A stretch of 64,000 bases of DNA, taken from Pseudomonadota bacterium. Its GTDB lineage: Bacteria > Pseudomonadota > Alphaproteobacteria > Micavibrionales > UBA2020. Below are positions 1 to 9,400 of the stretch, piece after piece. Every line of letters starts with the position of its first letter. The stretch's first letter is position 1. Below the pieces are notes generated by a model, which saw only the letters and a list, made by a program, of their open reading frames with translations, was not told the origin of the DNA and ran no database searches. Where the stretch lies: positions 232,611-296,610 of the forward strand of contig JAJZVA010000001.1 of the NCBI GenBank assembly GCA_021845905.1, in the 5' to 3' direction. Both the position numbers and the translations under genes were made by a program.

Positions 1-236
1 TCAAGAAATACGCGACCACGCCGAAAGATACCGGTTCACCTGAAGTGCAAATCGCCATTCTGACCGGCCGCATCAAGAACCTTACCGAGCACATGAAGAC
101 CCATAAAAAAGATCTCGGCAGCCGCCGCGGCCTTCTCACCATGGTGAGCAACCGCCGCAGCCTTTTGAAATACATCAAGACGATCGATTCAAAGCGCTAT
201 GAAGCGCTGATCGACAGTCTCGGCCTGCGCGGCTGA
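1..236 (+). CDS. rpsO: 30S ribosomal protein S15 (3' part)
   Basis: The reading frame is open from position 3 and ends with TGA at 234-236; the 5' end lies outside the window. The visible 77 residues contain the family signature [10 protein letters not shown], then the conserved helices ending in the usual S15 C-terminus ([13 protein letters not shown]). S15 binds the central domain of 16S rRNA in the small subunit. A strong terminator follows directly, so the transcript (often rpsO-pnp elsewhere) ends here or is attenuated here. Confidence 0.97.
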   Translation, partial: KKYATTPKDTGSPEVQIAILTGRIKNLTEHMKTHKKDLGSRRGLLTMVSNRRSLLKYIKTIDSKRYEALIDSLGLRG

Positions 237-253
237 ACAATCGCCGGCCATTC

Positions 254-297
254 AAAAAAAAAAGCCGCCCCCGACATCAGGAGGGCGGCTTTTTTTC
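254..297 (+). terminator. Rho-independent terminator after rpsO
   Basis: The 8-bp stem AGCCGCCC/GGGCGGCT (263-270 with 283-290) encloses a 12-nt loop and is followed by seven T. An A-run precedes it, so it may also act on the opposite strand, where the gene at 310-756 ends. Confidence 0.92.
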
Positions 298-309
298 ATG
301 CCGAAAACG

Positions 310-756
310 CTACCTGAACAAGACAAAGAACAGCAAAAAGGCCACAACTCCGCCACCGATGGCGAAATACTTCTCGTGCGACAGGACCCAACCGGCGAGG
401 TTCGCCAGTTCCTGAAGGACGGCGGCATTGACCTTGCCTTTATACTTGACAGCCGCCCCTTCCACCACGAACGGCAACAGCATCAGCGCGGCTATAACAT
501 TGGCCAGAAACCTGAGCAGCAACCCCGAGCCGTATATCGGTATCACCAGGGTGAGAAGCGTGGCGACGACGCTATAGATGAAAAACACGGTCATCGCATC
601 GCATTGGATCGTTTTTCTCATGAAATCATTGACCTTCGCCAGATATCCGCTCTTGTCCTCAAGGTTGAATAGCGGATCTTCCGGTTTTCTTGTGCGCGAC
701 CTGTTGAAATAAAGAGCGCTCAGTGCTGTCAGTAAAATCAGTGAAATAAGAGCCAT
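310..756 (-). CDS. small integral membrane protein, unknown function
   Basis: The product has 148 residues from the ATG at 756, which has the ribosome site GGAG about 10 bases upstream; a further upstream start would add 33 residues without hydrophobic or conserved character. One N-terminal membrane segment (about residues 1-17) is followed by a short charged region and three further hydrophobic segments (about 56-75, 82-100 and 130-148), so it is a likely inner-membrane protein. I recognise no family. It faces the rpsO terminator and lies downstream of the SirB1-like gene on the same strand, separated by about 155 bases. Confidence 0.7.
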   Translation of the reverse strand: MALISLILLTALSALYFNRSRTRKPEDPLFNLEDKSGYLAKVNDFMRKTIQCDAMTVFFIYSVVATLLTLVIPIYGSGLLLRFLANVIAALMLLPFVVEGAAVKYKGKVNAAVLQELANLAGWVLSHEKYFAIGGGVVAFLLFFVLFR

Positions 757-912
757 GACAATATCCTTCTCCAGAGAACAGCCGATATGGCCACCATAGC
801 CGAAACGCCACCTGTTGTCAGCCTGAGAGTTTCCGAAGCCAGGATCAATCACCATATAACGAATGGATTTTTAGCATTGCGTAGAATAGCCATATATTAA
901 CGAGATTTGGTC

Positions 913-1794
913 CTAATCCAGCGCCGATTTTATTTGCTGTAATAGCAAATGCGCCTGTTGCTTTTCACGCGCGAAAGGCGTTCTGGAGATATAGGTTTCA
1001 AGCGCCTCGATAGCCTCTGCGCCTTTCCCCAGCTTGGCGTAAAGCACTCCCTTGTCGAGATAAATGCGGTATTCATCCGGAGAAAAGGCGCCGATCGCAT
1101 CGGCCGCGCGTATGGCCTCCGCGTAATCTTCGGCATCGATCAGGCGCTTTTTAAGGTTGTTGACCAACCGCACGAGAATATCGCGGTTTGAAACCGCATC
1201 GTAATAATTGTGCGAGAGCTCCGCCTTCTTGCCGACAATAGACTTCAAAAGATCGCGCAAGGCCGCCGCGTCCATTTCGCGCCCTCTTTTGAACGGGTCG
1301 AGAATGACGCGGTCGCCGCCCGCCTCCAGACGCACGAGAAAATGCCCCGGAAAACTCAAGCCTTCGCAAACCCAGCCCATGCCGCGCGCCAGAAAGATGT
1401 AGAGGATGCCAAGCGATATCGGCAATCCTTTGCGCCGTTCGATGACGCGTATGAAATTGACGTTCTGGATGTCGTCATAGTTTTTCTCGTCGCCATCGTA
1501 GCCGTTGTCTTCATGCATGATCTTGCGCAAAGCCTTCACGCGCAAAACGAGATCGTCCGCAGCGCCGGACTGCGACGCAACGCGACATTCCTCGCGCAAC
1601 TGTTCTGAAATTTTCCTTAAATGCTGGCGGTAACGGTCGACATGCACACCTGGCAGGAAAATCAGCCCGAGCGCCAGAGCGGCTTCGGCAAGGTCGATCT
1701 CTTCATCCGCGACGCTCCCGGCATGCCGGAGCCACAAAAGCGCATTGTCGCCGGATTGAAACGGAACGGAGGATTCTTCCCCGGCCTCAGCCAT
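913..1794 (-). CDS. SirB1/transglutaminase-like protein with C-terminal TPR
   Basis: The 293-residue product matches the SirB1 family (Transglut_core2). The central block RKGLPISLGILYIFLARGMG followed by GLSFPGHFLVR and DPFKRG is the hallmark of that fold. The last 80 residues form TPR-like helices (LDKGVLYAKLGKGAEAIEAL). The catalytic cysteine of true transglutaminases is not evident, as in other SirB1 proteins, and the biochemical role is unknown. The start overlaps the stop of the BON lipoprotein gene by 8 bases, which suggests translational coupling. Confidence 0.85.
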   Translation of the reverse strand: MAEAGEESSVPFQSGDNALLWLRHAGSVADEEIDLAEAALALGLIFLPGVHVDRYRQHLRKISEQLREECRVASQSGAADDLVLRVKALRKIMHEDNGYDGDEKNYDDIQNVNFIRVIERRKGLPISLGILYIFLARGMGWVCEGLSFPGHFLVRLEAGGDRVILDPFKRGREMDAAALRDLLKSIVGKKAELSHNYYDAVSNRDILVRLVNNLKKRLIDAEDYAEAIRAADAIGAFSPDEYRIYLDKGVLYAKLGKGAEAIEALETYISRTPFAREKQQAHLLLQQIKSALD

Positions 1795-2434
1795 TGTTGC
1801 CTTGCGCCATGCCCGGAATGCTGTTCGGGTCCTGATATTTCAGGCGGACGTAGCTGATGACATTCTTGACGTGGTTGGTGTTGCGCGCATAAGCCAAGAC
1901 CCTGTCAAGCTCGCTCTGGTTCTGCGCCACGCCCATCACGTAGACGTTGCCGTCGACCGTGTCGATGTTGTAGTTGATCGACTGCACGTATTTGTCGAAC
2001 ATCAGACGCGTCTTGATATTGCTGGTGATCCACGTGTCGACAAGATCTCCGGCGATGCTTTCGCTGTGGTTGACGGAAATCTCGTTGAGCACCTGCTTCA
2101 CCCCCGGCGCCTGCCAGGCGAGACGCACCGCCTCGACCCGCATGTCCGGACTGGGCACAGTGCCCGTGAGCAGGACTCGGCCTTCCTTGACCGTGACGCT
2201 GAGATCGCGAAACAATTTGAAATCATGCTGGATATAGGAATCGACGATCCTGAGCTGCGTCGCGTCATCCTTGACCGCGCCGCTGACGCCGTCTTCCTGC
2301 TCCGCCGCCACGCCGAGCGACGCTCCCGTACCGAGCGCCACGCTGGCCGGGCTGCATCCCGCAACCATAAAAGTGATCCCCGTCAACAACAGGATCGACA
2401 GAAAACGCCCATGCTTTTTTGAATGAAGCATCAC
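1787..2434 (-). CDS. BON-domain outer-membrane lipoprotein (DolP/YraP-like)
   Basis: The product has 215 residues. A signal peptide ends in the lipobox VAGC with the lipidated cysteine near residue 27. Two BON domains follow (about 60-125 and 135-200). The first carries VTVKEGRVLLTGTV and the second IDTVDGNVYVMGVA, the typical glycine-containing phospholipid-binding motifs. Dual-BON lipoproteins of the DolP type protect outer-membrane integrity and sit in the periplasm. The gene overlaps the following SirB1-like gene. yraN and rsmI lie just upstream on the same strand, as in gammaproteobacteria where dolP also neighbours yraN. Confidence 0.85.
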   Translation of the reverse strand: MMLHSKKHGRFLSILLLTGITFMVAGCSPASVALGTGASLGVAAEQEDGVSGAVKDDATQLRIVDSYIQHDFKLFRDLSVTVKEGRVLLTGTVPSPDMRVEAVRLAWQAPGVKQVLNEISVNHSESIAGDLVDTWITSNIKTRLMFDKYVQSINYNIDTVDGNVYVMGVAQNQSELDRVLAYARNTNHVKNVISYVRLKYQDPNSIPGMAQGNNG

Positions 2435-2463
2435 TTCCCCTCGCGAACAGCCTTCCCCAAGGC

Positions 2464-2811
2464 TTAAAAAGCATCCGGAATGTGCTCTGGCAAGACGCCG
2501 GGCGCCAGGATCAGCGCATCAAACCGCATTTCGTGTTCATTGTACTCCGGATGCCGCTGAAGGTAAAGTTCCGCGGCATTGCGGACGCGTTTTTGATTCT
2601 TCCTGTCAATGGCTTCTGCGGCGGCTTCCTTCGTCTTGCGCGATTTGACCTCGATAAAAACAAGCGTCTTGCCATCTAATGCTATAATATCAATCTCTCC
2701 CATCTGCGTTTTAAACCTTTTCTCAAGGATTTTATAGCCTTTTGAGCGCAAATAAGATTTTGCTTTAAATTCAGCTAGCAACCCCTTGCTATGAGATGTT
2801 TCAGCCATCAA
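2464..2811 (-). CDS. yraN: YraN/UPF0102 family nuclease-fold protein
   Basis: The 115-residue product has the Holliday-junction-resolvase-like endonuclease core: GEIDIIALDGKTLVFIEVKSR gives the D...ExK active-site pattern, preceded by the family start GLLAEFKAKSYLRSKGYKIL. The function in the cell is not established. Its start overlaps the stop of rsmI by 4 bases, the usual pairing for this family. Confidence 0.92.
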   Translation of the reverse strand: MMAETSHSKGLLAEFKAKSYLRSKGYKILEKRFKTQMGEIDIIALDGKTLVFIEVKSRKTKEAAAEAIDRKNQKRVRNAAELYLQRHPEYNEHEMRFDALILAPGVLPEHIPDAF

Positions 2812-3695
2812 TAACCCCTCTTTTTATTGAGGATCAAGGCCCGCTGGTAGACATCGCGCTTTTTAAGGCCTGACTGCGCACTGACGTAAGCTGCAGCGTC
2901 TTTCACGCTCATGCCCTGATTTTCGATCATGTCGATGATCAAAGCGTCGATATCCGCCTCCGTCCATGATCTCGAACCGCCAGCTTCGGGCGCGCCGACA
3001 ACCACGACAATCTCGCCGCGCGTCTCGCCACCCCCCGCGTAAATATCTAATAAATTAGATAAAGTATCTCTTTTAACTTCTTCAAATTTCTTTGTTAACT
3101 CCCTTGCGATAGCAACGGAGCGATCGCCCAGAACATCCAGCATGTCCTGAAGGCTTTTTGCAAGCCGTGGTCCCGTTTCGTAAAAAATCAATGTGGCGGG
3201 AACGTCTCTGATTTCCGCAAGCGCCGTCCGGCGCGCCGCCGACTTCACTGGCAAGAAACCGGCGAACATGAATTTATCCGTCGGCAGACCAGACAAAGCC
3301 AGCGCCGCGAGCGATGCAGAAGCTCCCGGAATGCACGTCACCGGAATATTTTCCGCCGCGCACGCCGCCACAAGTTTGTATCCGGGATCGGACACCAGCG
3401 GCATGCCAGCGTCTGAAATCAGCGCAATCCGCTTGCCTTCCCGCAACATGGCGAGCAATTTCGGGCGCATCGCATCCGCGTTATGGTCATGATAAGGCGT
3501 TTTCGGCGTGGAAATATCGTAATAGGAGGTGAGCTTGCCGGAAACGCGCGTATCCTCGCACGCGATCAGATCCGCCTTTCCTAATGTTTTAAGGGCGCGT
3601 AAAGTGATGTCTTCAATATTGCCGATCGGCGTGGCTATGATATATAACCCCGCAGGCAAATCCGAGTCCGTGTCTGAAACCGCTTTATGCGCCAT
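2808..3695 (-). CDS. rsmI: 16S rRNA (cytidine1402-2'-O)-methyltransferase
   Basis: RsmI methylates the ribose of C1402 in 16S rRNA using SAM. The 295-residue protein shows the tetrapyrrole-methylase fold motifs: LYIIATPIGNIEDITLRAL at the N-terminus, CEDTRVSGKL, then ISDAGMPLVSDPG and PGASASLAALALSGLP for SAM binding. I chose the ATG at 3695 because AAAGGA lies about 10 bases upstream; an in-frame TTG at 3728 would overlap the divergent gene. Its start lies only 14 bases from the start of the divergent LppC-type gene, so the two must share promoter space. Confidence 0.93.
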   Translation of the reverse strand: MAHKAVSDTDSDLPAGLYIIATPIGNIEDITLRALKTLGKADLIACEDTRVSGKLTSYYDISTPKTPYHDHNADAMRPKLLAMLREGKRIALISDAGMPLVSDPGYKLVAACAAENIPVTCIPGASASLAALALSGLPTDKFMFAGFLPVKSAARRTALAEIRDVPATLIFYETGPRLAKSLQDMLDVLGDRSVAIARELTKKFEEVKRDTLSNLLDIYAGGGETRGEIVVVVGAPEAGGSRSWTEADIDALIIDMIENQGMSVKDAAAYVSAQSGLKKRDVYQRALILNKKRGY

Positions 3696-3709
3696 ATGGA
3701 GACTGTCCT

Positions 3710-5131
3710 TTGTTGAGAGTATACGCAAAAACCCGCCTTTTTATCACCCTTTTCTCCGTCCTGCTGCTGAGCGGCTGCGGCAACAACGGTTATTACCTGC
3801 CGTGGGGCACCTTCAACACGGGCATCAAAACCAACAATCCCTCCGTTATGCCCAATATCAGCTGGCAGACCCCCGGACAACGGCAAGTCCTCTCCGAGCA
3901 AAGCAAGGCCGTAGAGGCGCAGGCCGCATCGCCGCAAAATCAAACGACGCCGCCGGGGCAAAACGCCGCCGGCCAGTTGCCGCCGGTCGCCGCGTCCGTC
4001 ACGGCGCAACCCGTGCCGCCCGTTGTCGCACCGCCGCATAAGATCATCGTTTCCATTCTCCTGCCGCTGACGGGCCGCGCGGCGCAACTCGGCCAATCCA
4101 TGCTCAATGCAGCGCAGATGGCCCTGTTCGACATCGGCAGCGCCAACTTCGAGCTTGTGCCGCGCGACACCAAGAGCACGCCAGCGGGCGCGATCGCCGC
4201 GGCGGAAGCCGCCGTGAACGCGCACAGCGCCCTCATTCTCGGCCCGGTCTTCTCGCAAAACCTGAAAGCGATCAAGCCGATCGTCAACCCCACCAGCACG
4301 CCGATCATCTCCTTCACCACAGACTGGACGCTCGCCGGAGACAACACCTACGTCATGGGCTTCCTGCCATTCACGCAGGTCATGCGCGTCGCGCAATACG
4401 CCGCAACGCAGGGCTACGGCAATATCGCCGTCTTCGCCCCCGACACGCAGTACGCCGATATCGTCATCAACACCCTGCAAAAGGGCAACGTCAATCTCGT
4501 CAAGGTTTACCGCTATCCCGCGAGCCAGATCGAACTGACGCCCTATGTGCAGGATTTCGTCAATGAAAGCAAAAACAGCGGCGGAGACGGTTTCAATTTC
4601 AACGCGCTGATGCTGCCGATCGGCAGCGAGGGCTTGCGTTCACTGGTCACCACGCTGAAAGACAACGGCATATCCCAATATCTGCCTCTGCCGCCGAATG
4701 CGCCTTCGTATCAGAAGCCAAGCCCGAGCGGCATCAAATTCATCGGCACCGGCCTGTGGGACGACCCGACGCTGATGAACAGCCCGGGGCTTTTCGGCGG
4801 CTGGTTCGCGGCGCCGGACCCGAAGCTCCGCGCCAACTTCAAGGCGCGTTATCAGGCCAATTTCGGCGCGCCGCCGATGCGCCTTGCCTCGCTCGCCTAT
4901 GACGCGACGGCGCTGGCCGCCGTTCTGGCGCGATCCGCGCCCGACGGCACGGACGCTTATGCCGCACAGGCCATCACCAACCCGCGCGGTTTCGCCGGCA
5001 TCGACGGCATTTTCCGCTTCCTGCCCAACGGCCTTTCGGAACGCGGACTCGCCGTGCTGGAAATCCGTCAGGGCGGCCCTGTCGTGGTCGATCCCGCGCC
5101 GACGGCCTTCGCGCCGGAAACAGGAAACTGA
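3710..5131 (+). CDS. LppC-type penicillin-binding protein activator lipoprotein
   Basis: The 473-residue product begins with a signal peptide and lipobox LLSGC (cysteine at about residue 23), then a Pro/Ala/Gln-rich linker and a periplasmic-binding-protein type I fold (IIVSILLPLTGRAAQLGQSM is the start of that fold). This is the LpoA/YraM C-terminal domain, which in other bacteria sits at the outer membrane and stimulates PBP1A. The N-terminal TPR part of enterobacterial LpoA is missing. The start is a TTG at 3710 with GGAG 8 bases upstream; no ATG is available. yggS follows after one base. Confidence 0.85.
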   Translation: MLRVYAKTRLFITLFSVLLLSGCGNNGYYLPWGTFNTGIKTNNPSVMPNISWQTPGQRQVLSEQSKAVEAQAASPQNQTTPPGQNAAGQLPPVAASVTAQPVPPVVAPPHKIIVSILLPLTGRAAQLGQSMLNAAQMALFDIGSANFELVPRDTKSTPAGAIAAAEAAVNAHSALILGPVFSQNLKAIKPIVNPTSTPIISFTTDWTLAGDNTYVMGFLPFTQVMRVAQYAATQGYGNIAVFAPDTQYADIVINTLQKGNVNLVKVYRYPASQIELTPYVQDFVNESKNSGGDGFNFNALMLPIGSEGLRSLVTTLKDNGISQYLPLPPNAPSYQKPSPSGIKFIGTGLWDDPTLMNSPGLFGGWFAAPDPKLRANFKARYQANFGAPPMRLASLAYDATALAAVLARSAPDGTDAYAAQAITNPRGFAGIDGIFRFLPNGLSERGLAVLEIRQGGPVVVDPAPTAFAPETGN

Positions 5132-5132
5132 A

Positions 5133-5789
5133 ATGGGGCTGGCGGACGTTCAATCAGACATCGACGCGGCTTGCAAAACGGCTCGCCGCAAGAGTGGTTC
5201 CGTCACGCTGGTCGCGGTCAGCAAGTTCCAGACGATAGAAAAAATCGAAGAATTGCTGAAAGAAGGCCAGCGCGTCTTCGGCGAAAACCGTGTGCAGGAA
5301 GCTGAAGAAAAATACCCCGCCTTGCGTGAAAAATATCCGGATATTCAACTCCACTTCATCGGCCATCTGCAAACCAACAAGGTCAGGAGCGCCGTCGCGC
5401 TCTTCGACGTGATCGAAACGGTTGACCGGCAGGAGCTCGCGGAAGCCTTAGCTAAGGAAATGGACAGGCAGGCAAGCTTTCTTCCCTGCTTCATTCAGGT
5501 CAATACCGGCGAGGAAGAGCAAAAAGGCGGCGTCGCGCCGCGAGATCTGCCCGCGCTTTATCAAGCCTGCAAGGGTTTAAAACTGAACATCGCGGGACTG
5601 ATGTGCATTCCACCCGCGGACGATATCCCGGATCTGCATTTCGCGCTGCTTGCCAAGCTGGCAGGAGAGCTTGGCCTGAAACAGCTCAGCATGGGCATGA
5701 GCGCGGACTTTCAGACCGCCATCAAATACGGCGCGACGCACGTGCGCGTCGGTACGGCGCTGTTTGGCGCGCGGCAGGAAGCCGCCTGA
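5133..5789 (+). CDS. yggS: YggS/PROSC family PLP-binding homeostasis protein
   Basis: The protein has 218 residues from the ATG at 5133. The PLP-lysine motif is VAVSKFQTIEKIEELL, followed by FGENRVQEAEEK, LHFIGHLQTNK and the C-terminal MGMSADFQTAIKYGATHVRVGTALFG. Members bind pyridoxal phosphate without known catalysis and balance vitamin B6 and amino-acid pools. It lies one base after the LppC-type gene and is probably co-transcribed with it. Confidence 0.95.
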   Translation: MGLADVQSDIDAACKTARRKSGSVTLVAVSKFQTIEKIEELLKEGQRVFGENRVQEAEEKYPALREKYPDIQLHFIGHLQTNKVRSAVALFDVIETVDRQELAEALAKEMDRQASFLPCFIQVNTGEEEQKGGVAPRDLPALYQACKGLKLNIAGLMCIPPADDIPDLHFALLAKLAGELGLKQLSMGMSADFQTAIKYGATHVRVGTALFGARQEAA

Positions 5790-5803
5790 AATCGAGATCT
5801 GCT

Positions 5804-6226
5804 TTAAAGAACCATGCCTCTTTTAGCGGCATGACGCGCGACGAAAGTCAGAATTTTATCCGTTACCTGATCATTGTCGCCTTCCGCGTAAATCGTCTGG
5901 TCGCAACCATATTTGTCGCCGTCGCCAAAAGCGCCTATTTTATCTGAGCTATAAACGGAAATGGACAATGTCTCGCCGCTTTGACGGTCACCGACCGGGA
6001 TATTCGTGGTTATATTAAGATGGCTTCTTTTATCCGTCACAGATCTCTCGTCCACCGCAAATCTAAAGCCGCCTTCCATTCCCTGCAGGAAAGCAAGCCC
6101 TTCACGGAGCGCGCTCGACGCATTGAAAAGGTCAGCCAGTCTTTGTTCCCTGTCTTCTTGCTTCTTGACTTCCCTGCCTTGGCGTATGCCCTCGAGAATA
6201 GACGCTTTCCATTTCGCTTCGCTCAT
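5804..6226 (-). CDS. hypothetical protein
   Basis: The 140-residue product starts at an ATG with a good ribosome site (AAGGAG, 8 bases upstream). The first 45 residues are helical and charged, and the rest looks like a small alpha/beta domain (LNITTNIPVG, TLSISVYSSD, DQTIYAEGDNDQVTDKILTFV). There is no signal peptide or membrane segment. I do not recognise a family. It converges on yggS and stands alone; the AT-rich stretch 6227-6372 between it and mfd must hold both promoters. Confidence 0.65.
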   Translation of the reverse strand: MSEAKWKASILEGIRQGREVKKQEDREQRLADLFNASSALREGLAFLQGMEGGFRFAVDERSVTDKRSHLNITTNIPVGDRQSGETLSISVYSSDKIGAFGDGDKYGCDQTIYAEGDNDQVTDKILTFVARHAAKRGMVL

Positions 6227-6405
6227 TTTTTGGTCTCCTTGATGATATTATAATTGGATACATTTTGGTCACGTTTCTATAATTATTTTAATCTTATGTC
6301 AATATAAAAGTTATTGGTATCAAAATTCCCCTTATAAAACATATATATATATATTGTTATTGTCAGATATCAATGCTACACACAGCCCCTATGAATGAGG
6401 GCAAT

Positions 6406-9400
6406 ATGATCGAACCACGCCCTGCGGCGACCCGCGATGCTTCCAATAACCGGCACACCCTTTTCGGCATGCCGGAGGGGTACGATTCAGTCTTTTTGGG
6501 AAAGCTGGCGGAAAAAGCCGCACATCCTGTCATTCATGTCGCCGCTGACGATCTCCGCTTTGAGCAGATGCATGAAACTTTGCGCTTCTTCGCGCCGGGT
6601 GTGGAAGTGTTGCGCTTTCCGGCATGGGACTGCCTGCCCTATGATCGTATTTCCCCGACGTCCGAAGTCGTGGGCGAACGGCTGAAGACGCTCTCGCGCC
6701 TGATGCACCGGCAGGACGGTAAGCCGATTATTGTGCTGACCACCGTCTCGGCGATCATTCAGCGCGTGCCATCGCGCGACTTGCTCAAAAATTCCGCCTT
6801 TTCTGCCAAGAAAGGCGGACGGCTCGACGTCCACGCGCTGCAAATTTTTCTCTCCGCCAACGGCTATCACCGCACGGAAACGGTGCGCGAGGCGGGAGAA
6901 TTCGCCTTGCGCGGCGGGCTGATCGACATTTTTCCCGCCGGTTCCTCGGAGCCTTTGCGTATTGATCTCTTCGGCGACGAGATCGAGCATATCCGCGCCT
7001 TCGACGCTTTAAGCCAGCGCACCACCGAGGACAAAGACGCGCTTGACCTTTACGCCGTCTCCGAGGTTTTGCTGACGCCCGAAGCCATAGAGAACTTCCG
7101 CACAAAATACCGCGAACTCTTCGGCGCAGTGCGGAAAGAAGACGCTCTTTATGAATCGGTCAGCGAAGGCCGCAAATACGCGGGACTGGAACATTGGCTA
7201 CCGCTCTATTACGACCGACTTGAAACGCTGTTCGACTATGTGCCGCAAGCGACGGTCACGCTCGACAATCAGGCGGAACAGGCGCGCGAGATGCGCCTCT
7301 CCCAAATTGAAGACCTTTATCAGGCGCGCGCTTCCATGCTCAAGGCGGAGCAGCGCGATACGCCCGCGCAATACCGCCCCGTTCCCGTCGCGCTGCTTTA
7401 TCTGCCGCAGGCGGAATGGGAGAAAAAGCTATCAGATTACGAGACGATTGATTTCTCGCCGTTCGCGCCAGCACCGGAACAGGAAGATGCGGGCGGACGC
7501 AAGGGCCGCGACTTCGGGGACATTCGCGCACAATCCGGCGCCGATCTTTACGCCGTCATTGCTTCGCATATCAAGTCGCTGAATAAAAAAGTTTTGATTG
7601 CCGCCTATGGCAACGGCTCGCGCGACAGGTTGAAACATTTGCTGGAAGAGCAAGGGCTTTACACTTCGCCGAAATACGACCTTGCCATCCTCGGCCTCGA
7701 ACACGGCTTTGAAACCGCCGACCTCGCCGTGCTGACGGAGCAGGACCTGCTGGGCGACCGTCTCTCGCGCACCGCCAAAAAGAAGAAAAAAAGCGATGCC
7801 TTCCTCTTCGAAATCAGCCAGCTGCATGAAGGCGACTACGTCGTCCATGAAGATCACGGCGTGGGGCAGTTCGAAAAGCTGGAAACCGTCGTCGTCGACA
7901 ATATTCCGCACGACTGCCTGAAACTGATCTACGCGGGCGGCGATAAATTGTTCGTTCCGGTCGAAAACCTCGACGTCCTCTCGCGCTACGGCTCGGAAGA
8001 AGCGGGTGCGGCGCTCGACAAACTCGGCGGCGCGGCGTGGCAGGCGCGAAAAGCACGTGTCAAAAAAGATCTGCTCGCGCTTGCGAACGAACTGCTTAAA
8101 ATCGCCGCCGCGCGGATTTTGCGCCATTCCGATCCCATCACCCTCGCGCCTGAAATCTACGAGAAATTTTCCGCCGGTTTCCCCTATCCCGAAACGGAAG
8201 ACCAGCAACGCGCCATCGAAGACGCGCTGCAAGACCTCGAAAAAGACGTGGCGATGGACAGGCTGGTCTGCGGCGACGTCGGCTTCGGCAAAACGGAAGT
8301 GGCCCTGCGCGCCGCCTCAGTCGCGGCTTTAAGCGGACATCAGGTCGCGCTGATCGCGCCCACCACGCTCCTCGCCCGCCAGCATTACCAGACATTCGTC
8401 AAACGCTTTCACGGCTTTCCGGTCAAAACCGCCCTGCTCTCGCGTTTCATTTCCGCGAAAGAAGCCGACCAAACCCGTGAAGATCTCGCCAAAGGCGAGG
8501 TCAACATCATTATAGGCACGCACGCGCTGCTCTCCGAGAAAATCAAGTTCAACAATCTCGGCCTGCTGATCGTCGACGAAGAACAAAAATTCGGCGTCAA
8601 ACAAAAAGAACGCCTGAAACAGCTGAAAGAAAACGTCCACGTGCTGACGCTCACCGCGACACCCATTCCGCGCACGCTGCAAATGGCGCTGACCGGCGTG
8701 CGCGAACTCAGTCTGATCGCCACCGCGCCGATCGACCGGCTCGCCGTGAAGACATTTGTTCTGCCGTTTGATCCTGTGGTGATCCGAGACGCACTGATGC
8801 GCGAACACTACCGCGGCGGGCAATCCTTCTATGTCTGCCCGCGCATCTCGGATATAGCGGAACTAGAGAGCGAATTGCGCAAACTCGTGCCGGAGCTGAA
8901 ACTCGTCGTCGCCCACGGGCAAATGGGCGCGGAAGAGATCGAGGAAAAGATGACAGCGTTTTACGACGGCGCGTTCGATGTTTTGCTCTCGACAACGATC
9001 GTTGAATCCGGCCTCGACATTCCCAATGCCAATACGATGATCATCCATCGCGCGGAAATGTTCGGCCTCGCCCAGCTTTACCAACTTCGCGGGCGCATCG
9101 GCCGCGCCAAGCAGCGCGCTTACGCTTATCTCACCTATGCGCAAAACAAAACACTGACCAAATCCGCTATCCAGCGCCTGCACGCCATCGAACAACTTGA
9201 CAGCCTCGGCGCCGGGTTCCAGCTCGCCAGTCACGATCTCGATATCCGCGGCGCGGGCAATCTGCTCGGCGAAGAACAATCGGGCCATATCCGCGAGATC
9301 GGTGTCGAGCTTTATCAGGAAATGCTGGAAGAAGCCGTCGCCACGGCGAAGCAAGGCGGAAAAATCATTCCGGAGGCCGATCACTGGTCGCCGCAGATCA

